Positions 19,321-28,407 are shown, numbered from the stretch's first letter. The stretch is 64,000 bases of DNA from Cycloclasticus sp. (GCA_040743155.1 JBFLJU010000001.1:310001-374000), one strand, 5' to 3'. Notes: generated by a model not told the origin, from the sequence alone. Numbers and translations: made by a program.

Positions 19321-20700
19321 TTAGAACCCTATTTGTAATTGGCTGATAAAGGCGGGGTAGCTGAAGCCGCCATCTGTTGGCTTATAATATGACAATTCAT
19401 TGATCAACCTAATGTTGTCATCAAACTGCCAAGTGAACATGGCCTGATAAACGCTTCCTTGGTCCATACCACGAGCTAATTCATCGTCTGATTTGCCAGT
19501 TAAAGGCCTAAAGAACCCCGTTCTGGAAGGATGTTCGTTATTCACATGTTGGTACTGTAGTGCCCATGCCCAGCCCATGCTCTCAGAGTTCAATAAATAA
19601 GCGCGACTAAGTCCCAGAGTAAGGGCTGTTGAATTAAGCGTTCCTGTTGATTCGCCTTGTGCATTGGTAGCCATGCCACCTTTCGCATCGGACTCAAATT
19701 GTGCCCACGAAGCCCAACCCCACCAATGGTGAGCTTGAACATCAGCAAATGCACCTAGCCATTCATTGTTCAAACGTGTCCCCGCAGGTTGGAATTTTGT
19801 GTCGAGTGTTGCGCTGTCTTTAGACGCACTATAAGACGCACCAAAGCTGTATGAGAGTGGGCGATCCTTAAATTGATATTCATCGTCGCTGGGCGATACG
19901 CCAGTGGGACGAATAGAAAAGGCCGCCGCGAACATTAGGTCATTGTTGTCGTTATTTAAAGAAAGGTCGGGGCTGTTAAATAAGCCAACGGAGTAGTGTA
20001 AGCGGTTATCGAAATAGCCCTTGGAGCTGGTTTCCGGTAGCCCCATATTGCCTTTTCGTATCGATAGGCCACGGACACGACCAACGGCCCCTGGGGATAA
20101 ATATTCACTAAATTTACGCTCGACACTGGCAGAAGTATGCGGACGGCGCGTATAGCCGGGAACAAACTGCTGACCGACCGTGATACTACCAATGGTGTCG
20201 TCAAAATGCTTAAAGCTCACCCAAGCGTCGAGCAGCCTTTGTGCACTGGGTAGACCCGGTACTTCATTTGCTGCCTCGTATTGAAAGCGGTAGCCGATTT
20301 TGTCAACAAGATAGCCGTGGAAACCAAAACGTGCTCTGCGTAGAGTGACGCTGTTGGTGCCCTCTAAGCCGTTTTTAGATGGGACGAAAGTATAACGTGG
20401 CTGTAATATGCCCCAAAAGTTTACGTCTGATCGTGTTTTAACTCTATTGCCTTTGCTAGTCGTAATCTTTTTAGCAGTGGCGACTAAAAAGTTACTATCT
20501 GGTTTAACAGGCTCTTTAATTTGAGCTTGAGACTCCGCTTGCATGGCCTGTTGTTTAATGTTGCTAACATCTTGCTGGCTTAATAAGCCTTTATTTTGCA
20601 GCGCATCCAGTACGGCATTAGCATACGCGTGTGAAGAGTTGGCCATGCTTGAGCTGCTAGTTAAGATAAGGCATACGAAGGAAAGTTTTTTTAATAGCAT
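19321..20700 (-). CDS. Phosphate-selective-type porin (OprO/OprP family)
   Basis: This outer-membrane beta-barrel protein of 459 residues has a signal peptide (1-20, cleaved near SMA-NSS). A short helical, Gln-rich segment at about 25-65 follows, and alternating strands from about 90 to the C-terminal phenylalanine (QLQIGF), the usual outer-membrane assembly signal. The R-R-A-R-F-G-F-H-G-Y motif near 125 is typical of the O/P porin family, whose members are not all phosphate porins. Its place between a flavin ene-reductase and a hydrolase suggests uptake of a small anionic or polar substrate. That is inference. Confidence 0.82.
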   Translation of the reverse strand: MLLKKLSFVCLILTSSSSMANSSHAYANAVLDALQNKGLLSQQDVSNIKQQAMQAESQAQIKEPVKPDSNFLVATAKKITTSKGNRVKTRSDVNFWGILQPRYTFVPSKNGLEGTNSVTLRRARFGFHGYLVDKIGYRFQYEAANEVPGLPSAQRLLDAWVSFKHFDDTIGSITVGQQFVPGYTRRPHTSASVERKFSEYLSPGAVGRVRGLSIRKGNMGLPETSSKGYFDNRLHYSVGLFNSPDLSLNNDNNDLMFAAAFSIRPTGVSPSDDEYQFKDRPLSYSFGASYSASKDSATLDTKFQPAGTRLNNEWLGAFADVQAHHWWGWASWAQFESDAKGGMATNAQGESTGTLNSTALTLGLSRAYLLNSESMGWAWALQYQHVNNEHPSRTGFFRPLTGKSDDELARGMDQGSVYQAMFTWQFDDNIRLINELSYYKPTDGGFSYPAFISQLQIGF

Positions 20701-20750
20701 AATAGTGTTGTGTTGATGATTATCGTCAATAGAAGTTGTTTATGTGTGCT

Positions 20751-21824
20751 TTAGTCAAGGCTTGGATAGTCTGTATATCCGTCGGCAGTGCCACCATAAA
20801 AGCTGCTGGGGTCTGCTTTATTAAGCGTAGCGTCTTTTTTATACCGTTCGACTAAATCGGGATTAGAAATCAGTGGCACGCCAAAGGCGACAGCATCACA
20901 GATGTTTTGTTTAATGGCATTGTTTCCCCTTTCTTTATTGTAGCCAGCATTAGTGACGTACACGCCGTCAAATAATGAGCGAAGGTTCGTCAAATCAAAC
21001 GCTGGACCTGCGGCGCCCGGTGACTCAGAGCCCATTTCTGTTACATGAAGGTAAGCAAGTCCGAGCTCATTTAATTGTTTAACAACATAGCCGAAAAGAG
21101 TTTCTGGGGAAGAGTCTTTCATGTCATTAAACGGCTGTAACGGTGATAACCTGACCGCGACACGATCGGCATCCCATACTTCACTAATAACCTTAACAAT
21201 ATCGAGTAAGAACCGAGAGCGATTTGCTAATGAGCCGCCGTAATTGTCTTCACGTTGGTTTGTTCCATCGCGTAAAAATTGATCTATTAAATATCCATTA
21301 GCGGCATGAATTTCAACGCCATCAAACCCTGCTTGCAAGGCGCATTTAGCTGCGTGAGCATAATCGGCAATAATGTCTTGAATGGCTTCGGCCGTTAATG
21401 CTTCCGGTGTTATAAAAGGTTTGGGGCCTTGCAGCGTCATTGCCTCGCCTTCCGGTTTAATGGCAGAAGGCGCGACAGGGCATTTGTTATCTTCTTGTAA
21501 ATCGGGGTGCGAAATTCTCCCTACATGCCATAACTGGCAAAAGATACGCCCGCCTTGTTGGTGTACGGCATCTGTAATTTTTTTCCAACCAACCACTTGA
21601 TCGCTGGTATGGATGCCTGGTGTTCCAGGGTAACCAATGGCTTGCGACGAAACCTGAGAGCCTTCTGAAATAATTAAGCCAGAACTAGCGCGTTGGCTAT
21701 AGTAAGTTCTCATCAACTCATTAGGGGCAGTTGTAGGTGCTCTATTGCGCGTCATGGGGGCCATAAAGATGCGGTTGGGTAGAGTGAGTGGCCCAAGTTT
21801 TATCGGTGTAAATAAATCAGTCAT
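20751..21824 (-). CDS. Old Yellow Enzyme family ene-reductase (NemA-like)
   Basis: This FMN-dependent NAD(P)H:flavin oxidoreductase has 357 residues. Family marks are LPNRIFMAPMTRNRA at about 15-29, QLWHVGRISHP near 100, EIHAANGYLIDQFL near 182 with the substrate-binding His and Asn, and NYGGSLANRSRF following it. Such enzymes reduce activated C=C bonds, nitro groups and nitrate esters. It is 30 bases downstream of the FadL-type gene and 50 bases upstream of the porin gene. A role in catabolising an unsaturated or nitro compound is plausible but not shown. Confidence 0.93.
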   Translation of the reverse strand: MTDLFTPIKLGPLTLPNRIFMAPMTRNRAPTTAPNELMRTYYSQRASSGLIISEGSQVSSQAIGYPGTPGIHTSDQVVGWKKITDAVHQQGGRIFCQLWHVGRISHPDLQEDNKCPVAPSAIKPEGEAMTLQGPKPFITPEALTAEAIQDIIADYAHAAKCALQAGFDGVEIHAANGYLIDQFLRDGTNQREDNYGGSLANRSRFLLDIVKVISEVWDADRVAVRLSPLQPFNDMKDSSPETLFGYVVKQLNELGLAYLHVTEMGSESPGAAGPAFDLTNLRSLFDGVYVTNAGYNKERGNNAIKQNICDAVAFGVPLISNPDLVERYKKDATLNKADPSSFYGGTADGYTDYPSLD

Positions 21825-21854
21825 CGGATAGTTTTTTGGTTGTTGAGGGGTGTC

Positions 21855-23144
21855 TTAAAAGTGGCGGGTATAGCCTATATCTAGCGTTGTTTCGTTGATG
21901 CCAAACTTAACGTCGGATCCAAAAAATGCCGTATCTTTGGCGGTCATCTCGTTTCGAAACGCATGCATAACGGCTAAAGTCCATTCGGAATCATCAGAGG
22001 TTTTATAACTAAAACCGGCTGTTAAGTGTTTAGACGGCATGGCGGGGGTGATGAGGTTCAAAATACTGGATTTTCTGGGTATTTGCTCTTCACCATAGTT
22101 TGCACCTACGCGAAGTGTTATTTTGTCGTCAAGGATATAACGGGCGCCTAGCTTATAGCCAGTGATGCTCTTCCAGCCAAATCCAACACCGTCTTTTGCT
22201 CCAAGCAGCCTGTCAGCTGAAAAACCACCCGTGAATTCTGTAACTGTTGGTACAGGATTAGATAGTGCGTCGATTTCATGATAGTTAATACGCGTTACAT
22301 CAAAAGCCACTGAAAACTGTTTTGAAAAATTAACCGCCAGACCAACGCCAAAATTTGAAGGAATATCAAAGTCACCATTATTAGCTAGTAACCCAGAATA
22401 TTTTTTCATTTTAGTCATTTGCATTTTGGGGGCATAAAAAGCGCCAAATTGGAATGTGTCGTTTGGTTTATAAAACCAGCCAAATTTCACACCTAAGCCA
22501 TAAGCGACTTCATCACCCTTATTGGTAAGGCTGCCGGGATCGGATGAAAGTCCCTGAAAAAAATCTAGGCCTTGTGCACTAAATTTCTGAATGCCGAATA
22601 ATGGCGCGATAGCAATATAGTTTTTGGGGCTGACTTCGTAGGTATATGTTGTAGCGATAATGACTTGGGCAAAGTCGACGCCTAAATGACCATTTGTCGT
22701 AATGCTGGGTGCGCCTAGAACCCGCTCAGCGGTCTCTGTAAAGAGGCGACGTCTATAGGCCGTATTGATGCCGCCATTGCCATAGACAGTAACACCGAGA
22801 GTGCTTTTATCGCTTAGACGTTTATTCCATCCAAAATTTGGGATCATCCAGTAATCACGTGTACTATCATCTCGGACAATCTCGTCGCAAGCGCCGATAC
22901 CACGGCAATCAAACTCTGCATCACGGGGTAAGTGAAGAAACCTCGCGCCTACATCCCAGCCTTCTACCTGGGACATGCCTGCAGGGTTAATGGCAGCAGC
23001 CAGTGTATCTTGTGGAAAAGCGATGCTGGCACCGGCCATGCCGGTCATCTTTGCCCCGTATGCGATGGCAAAATAACCGTTGATTGCGCTAGCTGATTGG
23101 CTAGCAAATAATAAAATTAATGCGAGTGATTTTGAAAATTTCAT
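21855..23144 (-). CDS. OmpP1/FadL-family hydrophobic-compound channel
   Basis: This is an outer-membrane transporter of the FadL type, 429 residues. It has a signal peptide (1-20) followed by INGYFAIAYGAKMTGMAGASIAFPQDTLAAAINPAGM, the typical N-terminal hatch region. It ends in a final aromatic strand (LDIGYTRHF). FadL proteins pass long-chain fatty acids, and relatives in hydrocarbon degraders pass toluene or alkanes. C79 and C84 in the first loop may form a disulfide. It is the first gene of the minus-strand operon and is divergent from the LysR regulator. Confidence 0.92.
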   Translation of the reverse strand: MKFSKSLALILLFASQSASAINGYFAIAYGAKMTGMAGASIAFPQDTLAAAINPAGMSQVEGWDVGARFLHLPRDAEFDCRGIGACDEIVRDDSTRDYWMIPNFGWNKRLSDKSTLGVTVYGNGGINTAYRRRLFTETAERVLGAPSITTNGHLGVDFAQVIIATTYTYEVSPKNYIAIAPLFGIQKFSAQGLDFFQGLSSDPGSLTNKGDEVAYGLGVKFGWFYKPNDTFQFGAFYAPKMQMTKMKKYSGLLANNGDFDIPSNFGVGLAVNFSKQFSVAFDVTRINYHEIDALSNPVPTVTEFTGGFSADRLLGAKDGVGFGWKSITGYKLGARYILDDKITLRVGANYGEEQIPRKSSILNLITPAMPSKHLTAGFSYKTSDDSEWTLAVMHAFRNEMTAKDTAFFGSDVKFGINETTLDIGYTRHF

Positions 23145-23233
23145 TGGTGGAATATTAAAGTTAAGGTTTATTGTGTAAATGATAATAAGTTATACGTAAA
23201 ATAACAATGCAGTAAAATTTACATAACCTGTTC

Positions 23234-23250
23234 TATTATTGAGAATAATA
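23234..23250. promoter_or_regulatory. Small inverted repeat between fadL-type and lysR genes
   Basis: TATTATT and AATAATA form a seven-base inverted repeat around GAG, five bases before the lysR ATG. It could be an autoregulatory operator, but the sequence is AT-rich and such repeats arise by chance. Confidence 0.25.
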
Positions 23251-23255
23251 AAATT

Positions 23256-24158
23256 ATGCAAAACCTCAAACGAATGATGATTTTTTACCATGTTGTTGAT
23301 TTGGGGAGCTTTACCCAAGCGGCAATAAAGCTGAAGGTCGCTAAATCAGCCGTTAGCAGACATGTCACCTTATTGGAAAAACAGTTAGGTGCGAAGTTAT
23401 TGAATCGTACAACAAGGCGGCTTGGTTTAACCGAAGTGGGCCGTACCTACTTCCAAAGTTGTCAGCGTATATTTGAGGAGACTCAAGTGATGCACAACGA
23501 AATTAGTATGTTGCAAAACCAACCGGTTGGCTCATTAAAAATTGCCGCGACAAATTTATTAGGTAATAAATATATTACGCCGCTAATTGTTGAGTTTACG
23601 CGGCTATATCCAAAGCTAAATATTGAGTTAATGCTTCAAGATCAAGTGGTAGACATGGTTGAAGAAGGGATTGATATTAGTGTTCGGGTCGGCTGGCTAC
23701 AAGATTCCGACTTAGTGGCGCAAAAAATAGCAGATTCAAAGCTTGTACTGGCGGCTAGCCCTGCTTATTTGAAAAAACACGAGCCGTTAATATCTCCAAT
23801 GCAGCTTGAGAAACACCAATGGATTACATTTTCATTGTTACCGAACCCTAACGAATGGGTGTTCAAACAAAAGAAGCAATCGAAGGCCGTGTCTGTTCAG
23901 GGAAGCATTAAAACAAATAGCGCAGACGCCGTTAGAACTTTATTAGTGCAAGGAGCAGGGGTTTCTGTGTTGTCACATTTCATTATCGCTGACGACTTGC
24001 GTGAAGGTCGTTTGGTAGAGCTGTTGCCTATGTATGAGCTTGGTTCAGCGGGAATTTATTTAGTCTGTCAGAGTAAGCAATTTAAACAATTAAAGCTGCA
24101 GCTCTTTATGGATTTTATTAGTCAAAAAATAAATTTGGGCTACGACTGGCGTGAGTGA
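23256..24158 (+). CDS. LysR-family transcriptional regulator
   Basis: The 300-residue protein has an N-terminal winged helix-turn-helix (SFTQAAIKLKVAKSAVSRHVTLLEKQLG, about 18-45; then LLNRTTRRLGLTEVG) and a periplasmic-binding-protein-like effector domain (about 90-290). The effector half has the segment ISVRVGWLQDSDLVAQKIA seen in the AaeR/CrgA-type subgroup. It is divergently transcribed from the FadL-type gene with 111 bases between them, the usual LysR arrangement, so that operon is the likely target. The effector is unknown. Confidence 0.94.
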   Translation: MQNLKRMMIFYHVVDLGSFTQAAIKLKVAKSAVSRHVTLLEKQLGAKLLNRTTRRLGLTEVGRTYFQSCQRIFEETQVMHNEISMLQNQPVGSLKIAATNLLGNKYITPLIVEFTRLYPKLNIELMLQDQVVDMVEEGIDISVRVGWLQDSDLVAQKIADSKLVLAASPAYLKKHEPLISPMQLEKHQWITFSLLPNPNEWVFKQKKQSKAVSVQGSIKTNSADAVRTLLVQGAGVSVLSHFIIADDLREGRLVELLPMYELGSAGIYLVCQSKQFKQLKLQLFMDFISQKINLGYDWRE

Positions 24159-24322
24159 AAAATGAGTTGAGGTGCAGTGACCTTACTAAGGACATGGCGG
24201 CTAATTTCAGGTTGAATAATGGGTGCTGTAATAGCTACAGTTAGGATGCTCTTTGCATTGAAAACTTCCCTTTTACCTTTAAGTAGTGCCTTTTGAAGTT
24301 GTATTTACCTATAATACAAAGC

Positions 24323-24667
24323 ATGGAAGCCTTATCATTTTTCAAATGTTTGTCTGATCAAACTCGTTTAACCTGTCTTATGCTCATTCAGCAAGAAGGG
24401 GAGTTGTGTGTCTGTGAATTAATGGAAGCGTTGCAGGAAAGTCAGCCTAAAATTTCTAGGCACCTTGCACAACTTAGACGGTTTGATTTGCTGTCTGATA
24501 GGCGTCAGGGTCAATGGGTTTTTTATAGTATTAATCCGTCATTACCTGCGTGGGCCAAAGACATTTTAAAAACAACCTCACGATCCAATGCGGCGTTTAT
24601 TGAAAAGGGTCTTAATAATTTATCTTTGATGCGTTCACGCCCTGAGCGTGAGCGTATTTGTTGTTAA
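24323..24667 (+). CDS. arsR: ArsR-family arsenic-responsive repressor
   Basis: This small winged-helix metalloregulator has 114 residues. The recognition helix region SQPKISRHLAQLRRFDLL is preceded by the arsenite-sensing ELCVCEL segment with two Cys. Where the E. coli protein has a third Cys (ELCVCDLC), this one has Met, leaving a C-x-C pair plus a C-terminal Cys-Cys at the very end. The ATG at 24323 matches the E. coli N-terminus; a TTG ten codons earlier is the only longer choice. A GAPDH and an ArsJ transporter follow, so it very probably represses them in the absence of arsenic. Confidence 0.92.
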   Translation: MEALSFFKCLSDQTRLTCLMLIQQEGELCVCELMEALQESQPKISRHLAQLRRFDLLSDRRQGQWVFYSINPSLPAWAKDILKTTSRSNAAFIEKGLNNLSLMRSRPERERICC

Positions 24668-24727
24668 CACCTTAACTTAGTTATTCCACTTAGATATTCG
24701 ATTTTTAATCGTATTGAATTAGTAAAC

Positions 24728-24743
24728 ATATGAAATTTCATAT
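24728..24743. promoter_or_regulatory. Candidate ArsR operator palindrome
   Basis: The 16 bases ATATGAAATTTCATAT are a perfect palindrome between arsR and the GAPDH gene. A TATAAT (-10-like) sits at 24747-24752 right after it, and a further CATATG follows, so bound repressor would block polymerase. Assigning it to ArsR is inference from position. Confidence 0.55.
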
Positions 24744-24802
24744 ATGTATAATTCCATATGTGATTTATTGTTGAATAGTAACGGTTGATAAAGGGAGTTC
24801 GT

Positions 24803-25819
24803 ATGACTATAAAAGTAGGCGTTAATGGGTTTGGCCGAATGGGCCGTTTGTCCTTTAGAGCAGGATTTGGCTCTGATGAAATAGAGTTTATTCGTATAAA
24901 CGATCCTGCGGGTAACGCTGAAACTTTAGCGCACCTTCTAAATTTTGATTCTGTACACGGCAGGTGGGCTCACGAGGCTAGCCATTCAGATGATTGCATT
25001 TACATTGGCGATAAAGTTATCAAGACGAGCCAAAACCTGCTGATCGATGAAACGGATTGGTCGGATTGTGACGTCGTTATTGAAGCATCTGGCAAAATGA
25101 AGACAAAAGCCTTGTTGCAGCCTTATCTTGATCAGGGAGTTAAGCGTGTTGTGGTGACCGCGCCGGTGAAGGAAGACGGCGTATTAAATGTTGTTTTAGG
25201 GGTCAATGAAGAGCTTTATGATAAGGAGCAGCACCGTATCGTTACTGCGGCTTCTTGTACTACAAATTGCATCGCGCCGGTTGTTAAGGTCATCCATGAG
25301 AACCTTAAAATTGTGCATGGTTCGATAACAACCATTCACGATGTCACCAATACACAAACTATACTAGATGCGCCTCACAAGGACTTAAGGCGGGCTCGAG
25401 CGTGTGGAATGAGTCTCATTCCAACGTCAACAGGCTCTGCAACGGCTATTACTCACATATTCCCAGAGTTAAAAGGTAAGTTGAACGGGCACGCAGTACG
25501 GGTCCCTTTAGCAAATGCATCGCTGACAGATTGTGTATTCGAGGTGGCTAAAAAAACAACGGCTGATGAAGTGAATCAACTGCTGAAAGTTGCGGCCGAT
25601 AATGAATTGAGCGGGATTTTAGGTTACGAAGAACGCCCCTTGGTATCAATTGACTATAAAACAGATCCACGCTCAAGCATTGTTGATGCCTTGTCTACAA
25701 TGGTTGTGAATGGCACGCAGGTGAAAATATACGCTTGGTACGATAACGAGTGGGGGTATGCTAACCGTACGATTGAGTTGGTCAACATGGTGGGTGAACT
25801 GGATAAGCCTAATCATTAA
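24803..25819 (+). CDS. ArsJ-associated glyceraldehyde-3-phosphate dehydrogenase
   Basis: In arsenate resistance modules this enzyme uses arsenate in place of phosphate to make 1-arseno-3-phosphoglycerate, which ArsJ exports. The 338 residues contain the Rossmann GFGRMGRL at about 9-16, the catalytic Cys in AASCTTNC and the [11 protein letters not shown] segment with the catalytic His region. The ATG at 24803 is chosen because AAGGGAG lies five bases before it; an in-frame earlier start lacks a ribosome site. It is separate in sequence and length from the second GAPDH at 60838-62286. The arsJ ATG follows one base after the stop. Confidence 0.93.
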   Translation: MTIKVGVNGFGRMGRLSFRAGFGSDEIEFIRINDPAGNAETLAHLLNFDSVHGRWAHEASHSDDCIYIGDKVIKTSQNLLIDETDWSDCDVVIEASGKMKTKALLQPYLDQGVKRVVVTAPVKEDGVLNVVLGVNEELYDKEQHRIVTAASCTTNCIAPVVKVIHENLKIVHGSITTIHDVTNTQTILDAPHKDLRRARACGMSLIPTSTGSATAITHIFPELKGKLNGHAVRVPLANASLTDCVFEVAKKTTADEVNQLLKVAADNELSGILGYEERPLVSIDYKTDPRSSIVDALSTMVVNGTQVKIYAWYDNEWGYANRTIELVNMVGELDKPNH

Positions 25820-25820
25820 T

Positions 25821-27059
25821 ATGTACATGCTGTCGAAACTTCCCAAGAGTATTCAGCAATACTTGATTATTACCGGTAATTATTGGGTATTTACACTGAC
25901 CGATGGTGCGTTACGTATGTTGGTCGTGTTGCATTTTCATGGGTTGGGCTATACGCCACTTCAAATAGCGATGCTGTTCATATTTTACGAGTTGTTTGGC
26001 ATTATCACGAATCTTTTAGGTGGCTGGCTAGGGACGGTAGTCGGCTTAAACACCACGATGAACATTGGTTTAGCTTTGCAAGTTATTGCTCTGTCAATGT
26101 TGTTGGTTCCGGCTGACATGTTGAGTGTTTTTTGGGTGATGATGGCGCAAGCGGTATCTGGTGTTGCGAAGGACCTTAATAAGATGAGTGCTAAAAGTGC
26201 CATTAAATTATTAGTGCCTAGCGGTGCCGATAATAAACTTTATAAGTGGGTGGCGTTGCTGACGGGGTCAAAAAACACGCTTAAAGGTGTGGGTTTTTTT
26301 CTGGGTGGAGTACTTCTTAGTCAATTTGGTTTTCACGATGGCATTTTGTCAATGGTTTGCCTGCTGTTAATTGTGTGGGTCGTCAGTATTTTTTCGTTAC
26401 AAAGTGAAATGGGCAAAGTGACGAGTAAACCCAAGTTTAAGCAGCTTTTTTCAAAACGCCCCGCCATTAACTGCCTATCCAGTGCGCGATTGTTTTTATT
26501 TGCGGCTAGAGATGTTTGGTTTGTTGTGGCGTTGCCGGTGTATTTAACGAGTCAACTTGGTTGGGATTATTCACATGTTGGTGGAGTACTTGCTTTATGG
26601 GTGATTGGATATGGTGTTGTTCAATCGCTCGCCCCAACACTATCGGGCCATCGAAAGGCTGAATCGCAAGATGGTTACCGTTTGTTTAAATGGGCTGTTA
26701 CTCTGTCAGCCGTACCGGCGCTGATGGCAGTGGCCCTGTATTCTGACGTTCAAGAAGGCGCTGTATTGTTAGCAGGGCTAGTGGTGTTTGGTGTGTTGTT
26801 TGCGATTAACTCGTCATTGCATAGTTATTTGATAGTAAGTTATGCCCACAGGGATGCTGTGTCACTAGACGTTGGTTTTTATTACATGGCAAATGCAGCC
26901 GGTAGATTGCTAGGGACTGTCTTGTCGGGCTGGTTATATCAAAACTATAATTTTGAAATATGTTTATGGGTATCGGCGCTATTTATTTTTATGTCAGCCA
27001 TCATCGCAAAAGCTTTGCCAGACAAGTCTACGAGTGTACCGGTACCATTAAGTGCCTAA
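25821..27059 (+). CDS. arsJ: Organoarsenical efflux MFS transporter ArsJ
   Basis: ArsJ exports the unstable 1-arseno-3-phosphoglycerate, which then breaks down outside to arsenate. The 412-residue protein has about 11 or 12 helices and the family-typical start NYWVFTLTDGALRMLVVLHFH, then FYELFGIITNLLGGWLG and SKNTLKGVGFFLGG. The start is ATG 25821 (a second in-frame ATG is at 25827), just after the GAPDH stop. A longer frame overlaps the GAPDH and is rejected. The arsR-GAPDH-arsJ order is a recognised arsenate resistance arrangement. Confidence 0.93.
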   Translation: MYMLSKLPKSIQQYLIITGNYWVFTLTDGALRMLVVLHFHGLGYTPLQIAMLFIFYELFGIITNLLGGWLGTVVGLNTTMNIGLALQVIALSMLLVPADMLSVFWVMMAQAVSGVAKDLNKMSAKSAIKLLVPSGADNKLYKWVALLTGSKNTLKGVGFFLGGVLLSQFGFHDGILSMVCLLLIVWVVSIFSLQSEMGKVTSKPKFKQLFSKRPAINCLSSARLFLFAARDVWFVVALPVYLTSQLGWDYSHVGGVLALWVIGYGVVQSLAPTLSGHRKAESQDGYRLFKWAVTLSAVPALMAVALYSDVQEGAVLLAGLVVFGVLFAINSSLHSYLIVSYAHRDAVSLDVGFYYMANAAGRLLGTVLSGWLYQNYNFEICLWVSALFIFMSAIIAKALPDKSTSVPVPLSA

Positions 27060-27208
27060 TATAGCCATTGTGGTGAGTAGGCCGTACGGTGAAATAAAGA
27101 CTTCTATAGAGAAGTGATGAAGCTTTTCAAAGGGATATGTTTGGCAATTGTTGATTAGGTGCTGGCTTTAAATGCGCCTTGATAATAAATATTTTAAAAG
27201 CCATTAAC

Positions 27209-27245
27209 GCTAGAAAAAACCGTTTGTTAAGTGGTTTTCTCTAGC
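27209..27245. terminator. Candidate bidirectional terminator after arsJ
   Basis: Thirteen-base arms at 27209-27221 and 27233-27245 pair with one mismatch around an 11-base loop. A-rich and T-rich tracts fall inside the arms, not clearly after them. Position between the convergent arsJ and His-rich protein genes suggests termination from either side. Confidence 0.45.
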
Positions 27246-27310
27246 ATTGATGGGTAATTTACAAGTATTAGAGGTTTGTCGTTCAGTGCTTTTGGTGGTC
27301 TCTACGCACC

Positions 27311-28315
27311 TTATAGTGCGAACGAAAGCCCAGCGACAATTCGAGTGTCTACATCTGTCTGAATGCCTTTTTGGTTTTCAATGATCGGCACACCGATAGA
27401 AATAAAGCCGCCAAAACCACCAGCAGATACTTTAATCCCTGGCGATAAGTAAACGGTTGTGCCACCAGAGTTCTCTTCTATGTGACCAGACACCTTGTTT
27501 TCACGGCGTGTTTCACCATTAGCTTCAAGTGAAATGTCCCACTTAATTTCATTAGACTTGTGTGTGTGATGATGTCCATGGCCGGCGTGGTCATGACTTG
27601 CTAATCGGTAAGTTAGCGCAACATTGTAAGACAGTGCATCACCAACTTCTGTGTGTTGTGAGCCTTCAGTTGTTTTGTTATAAAGAATATTGGCGTGGTA
27701 ACCAACACGGCCGTTTGATTGACTAATGGCGGCGCCCAATAAGTAGTCCCAAGAACCGGTTCCTGATTGAAATTCAGCTTCAAAACGTTCTCCATGATCA
27801 TCTTTATCGTGTGTTTCGCCAGTTGGTGCTTTCACGCCAAATAGAATAGAGGCGTCTAATTGATCAGTTTTAAAAAAACGATAATTGCCCATCAATAAAA
27901 TGTCACCAAAGCCAGATGAATCACCGTGTGAATGAGCTTCACCAACGCCTTCTTCTTCCTCCTCGCTTTCACGAATGTTTTTTCTTTCTATATAAGGAAG
28001 GCGCGCGCTAATGGTTAGGTCTTCAGTTAATCCGTAAGCGGCAGATAATGATGTGCTTCTAATTTCATCAACACTGTGCACACCTTCTTCACCAATTGCG
28101 CCAAAATTCTCAAGCTCTCCTGTGGTGAATCGGTCGTTATTAATAATTTCGGTCCTAAGGCCAAATGCTAAGGCCCCCTTGGGCGCAGTTGTGCTGGAAA
28201 TTGTATTGATTGGACCTGCTGACTCTAACCCGAATGCTACGGTTGGGTGGTCCGCAACAGCAACGCTGCTTATGCTGATGAGTGCAATAGGAAGTATTCT
28301 GAGTAGGTGTTTCAT
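27311..28315 (-). CDS. His-rich predicted outer-membrane beta-barrel protein
   Basis: The 334-residue protein has a signal peptide (1-21, VAVA-DHP) and then alternating strands consistent with a small outer-membrane barrel. It ends RIVAGLSFAL, with a terminal Leu instead of Phe. It resembles generic 'transporter' or MetA-pathway phenol-degradation outer-membrane proteins, though the family assignment is loose. Two loops stand out: an acidic run with EEEEE and HSHGD at 118-131, and a His cluster HDHAGHGHHHTH at 241-252, which could bind Cu, Zn or Ni. It is divergent from the copper monooxygenase subunit C gene, so a copper role is plausible. Confidence 0.7.
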   Translation of the reverse strand: MKHLLRILPIALISISSVAVADHPTVAFGLESAGPINTISSTTAPKGALAFGLRTEIINNDRFTTGELENFGAIGEEGVHSVDEIRSTSLSAAYGLTEDLTISARLPYIERKNIRESEEEEEGVGEAHSHGDSSGFGDILLMGNYRFFKTDQLDASILFGVKAPTGETHDKDDHGERFEAEFQSGTGSWDYLLGAAISQSNGRVGYHANILYNKTTEGSQHTEVGDALSYNVALTYRLASHDHAGHGHHHTHKSNEIKWDISLEANGETRRENKVSGHIEENSGGTTVYLSPGIKVSAGGFGGFISIGVPIIENQKGIQTDVDTRIVAGLSFAL

Positions 28316-28366
28316 TCTGTATTATGGTTTCTAGTTATATTGAGATGTTATTTTATGACATATCGT

Positions 28367-28407
28367 AATACCCATACCTGCGACAAATTGTCGCAGGTAT
28401 GGGTATT
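28367..28407. repeat. Perfect inverted repeat, 20-base arms, one-base centre
   Basis: The arm at 28367-28386 is the exact reverse complement of 28388-28407, with a single A (28387) between them. No T-run follows on either side, and it lies between divergent starts, so a terminator is unlikely. It could be a dimeric regulator's operator, a cruciform-forming site or a mobile-repeat remnant. I did not see a second copy in the window. Confidence 0.9.

Noticed and set aside
25758-25820. Longer arsJ start inside the GAPDH gene
   Set aside because: It reads the GAPDH C-terminus in another frame and the family N-terminus begins after 25821.
28367-28407. The 41-base inverted repeat as an intrinsic terminator
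   Set aside because: There is no T-run on either side, and transcription should start, not stop, between these divergent genes.
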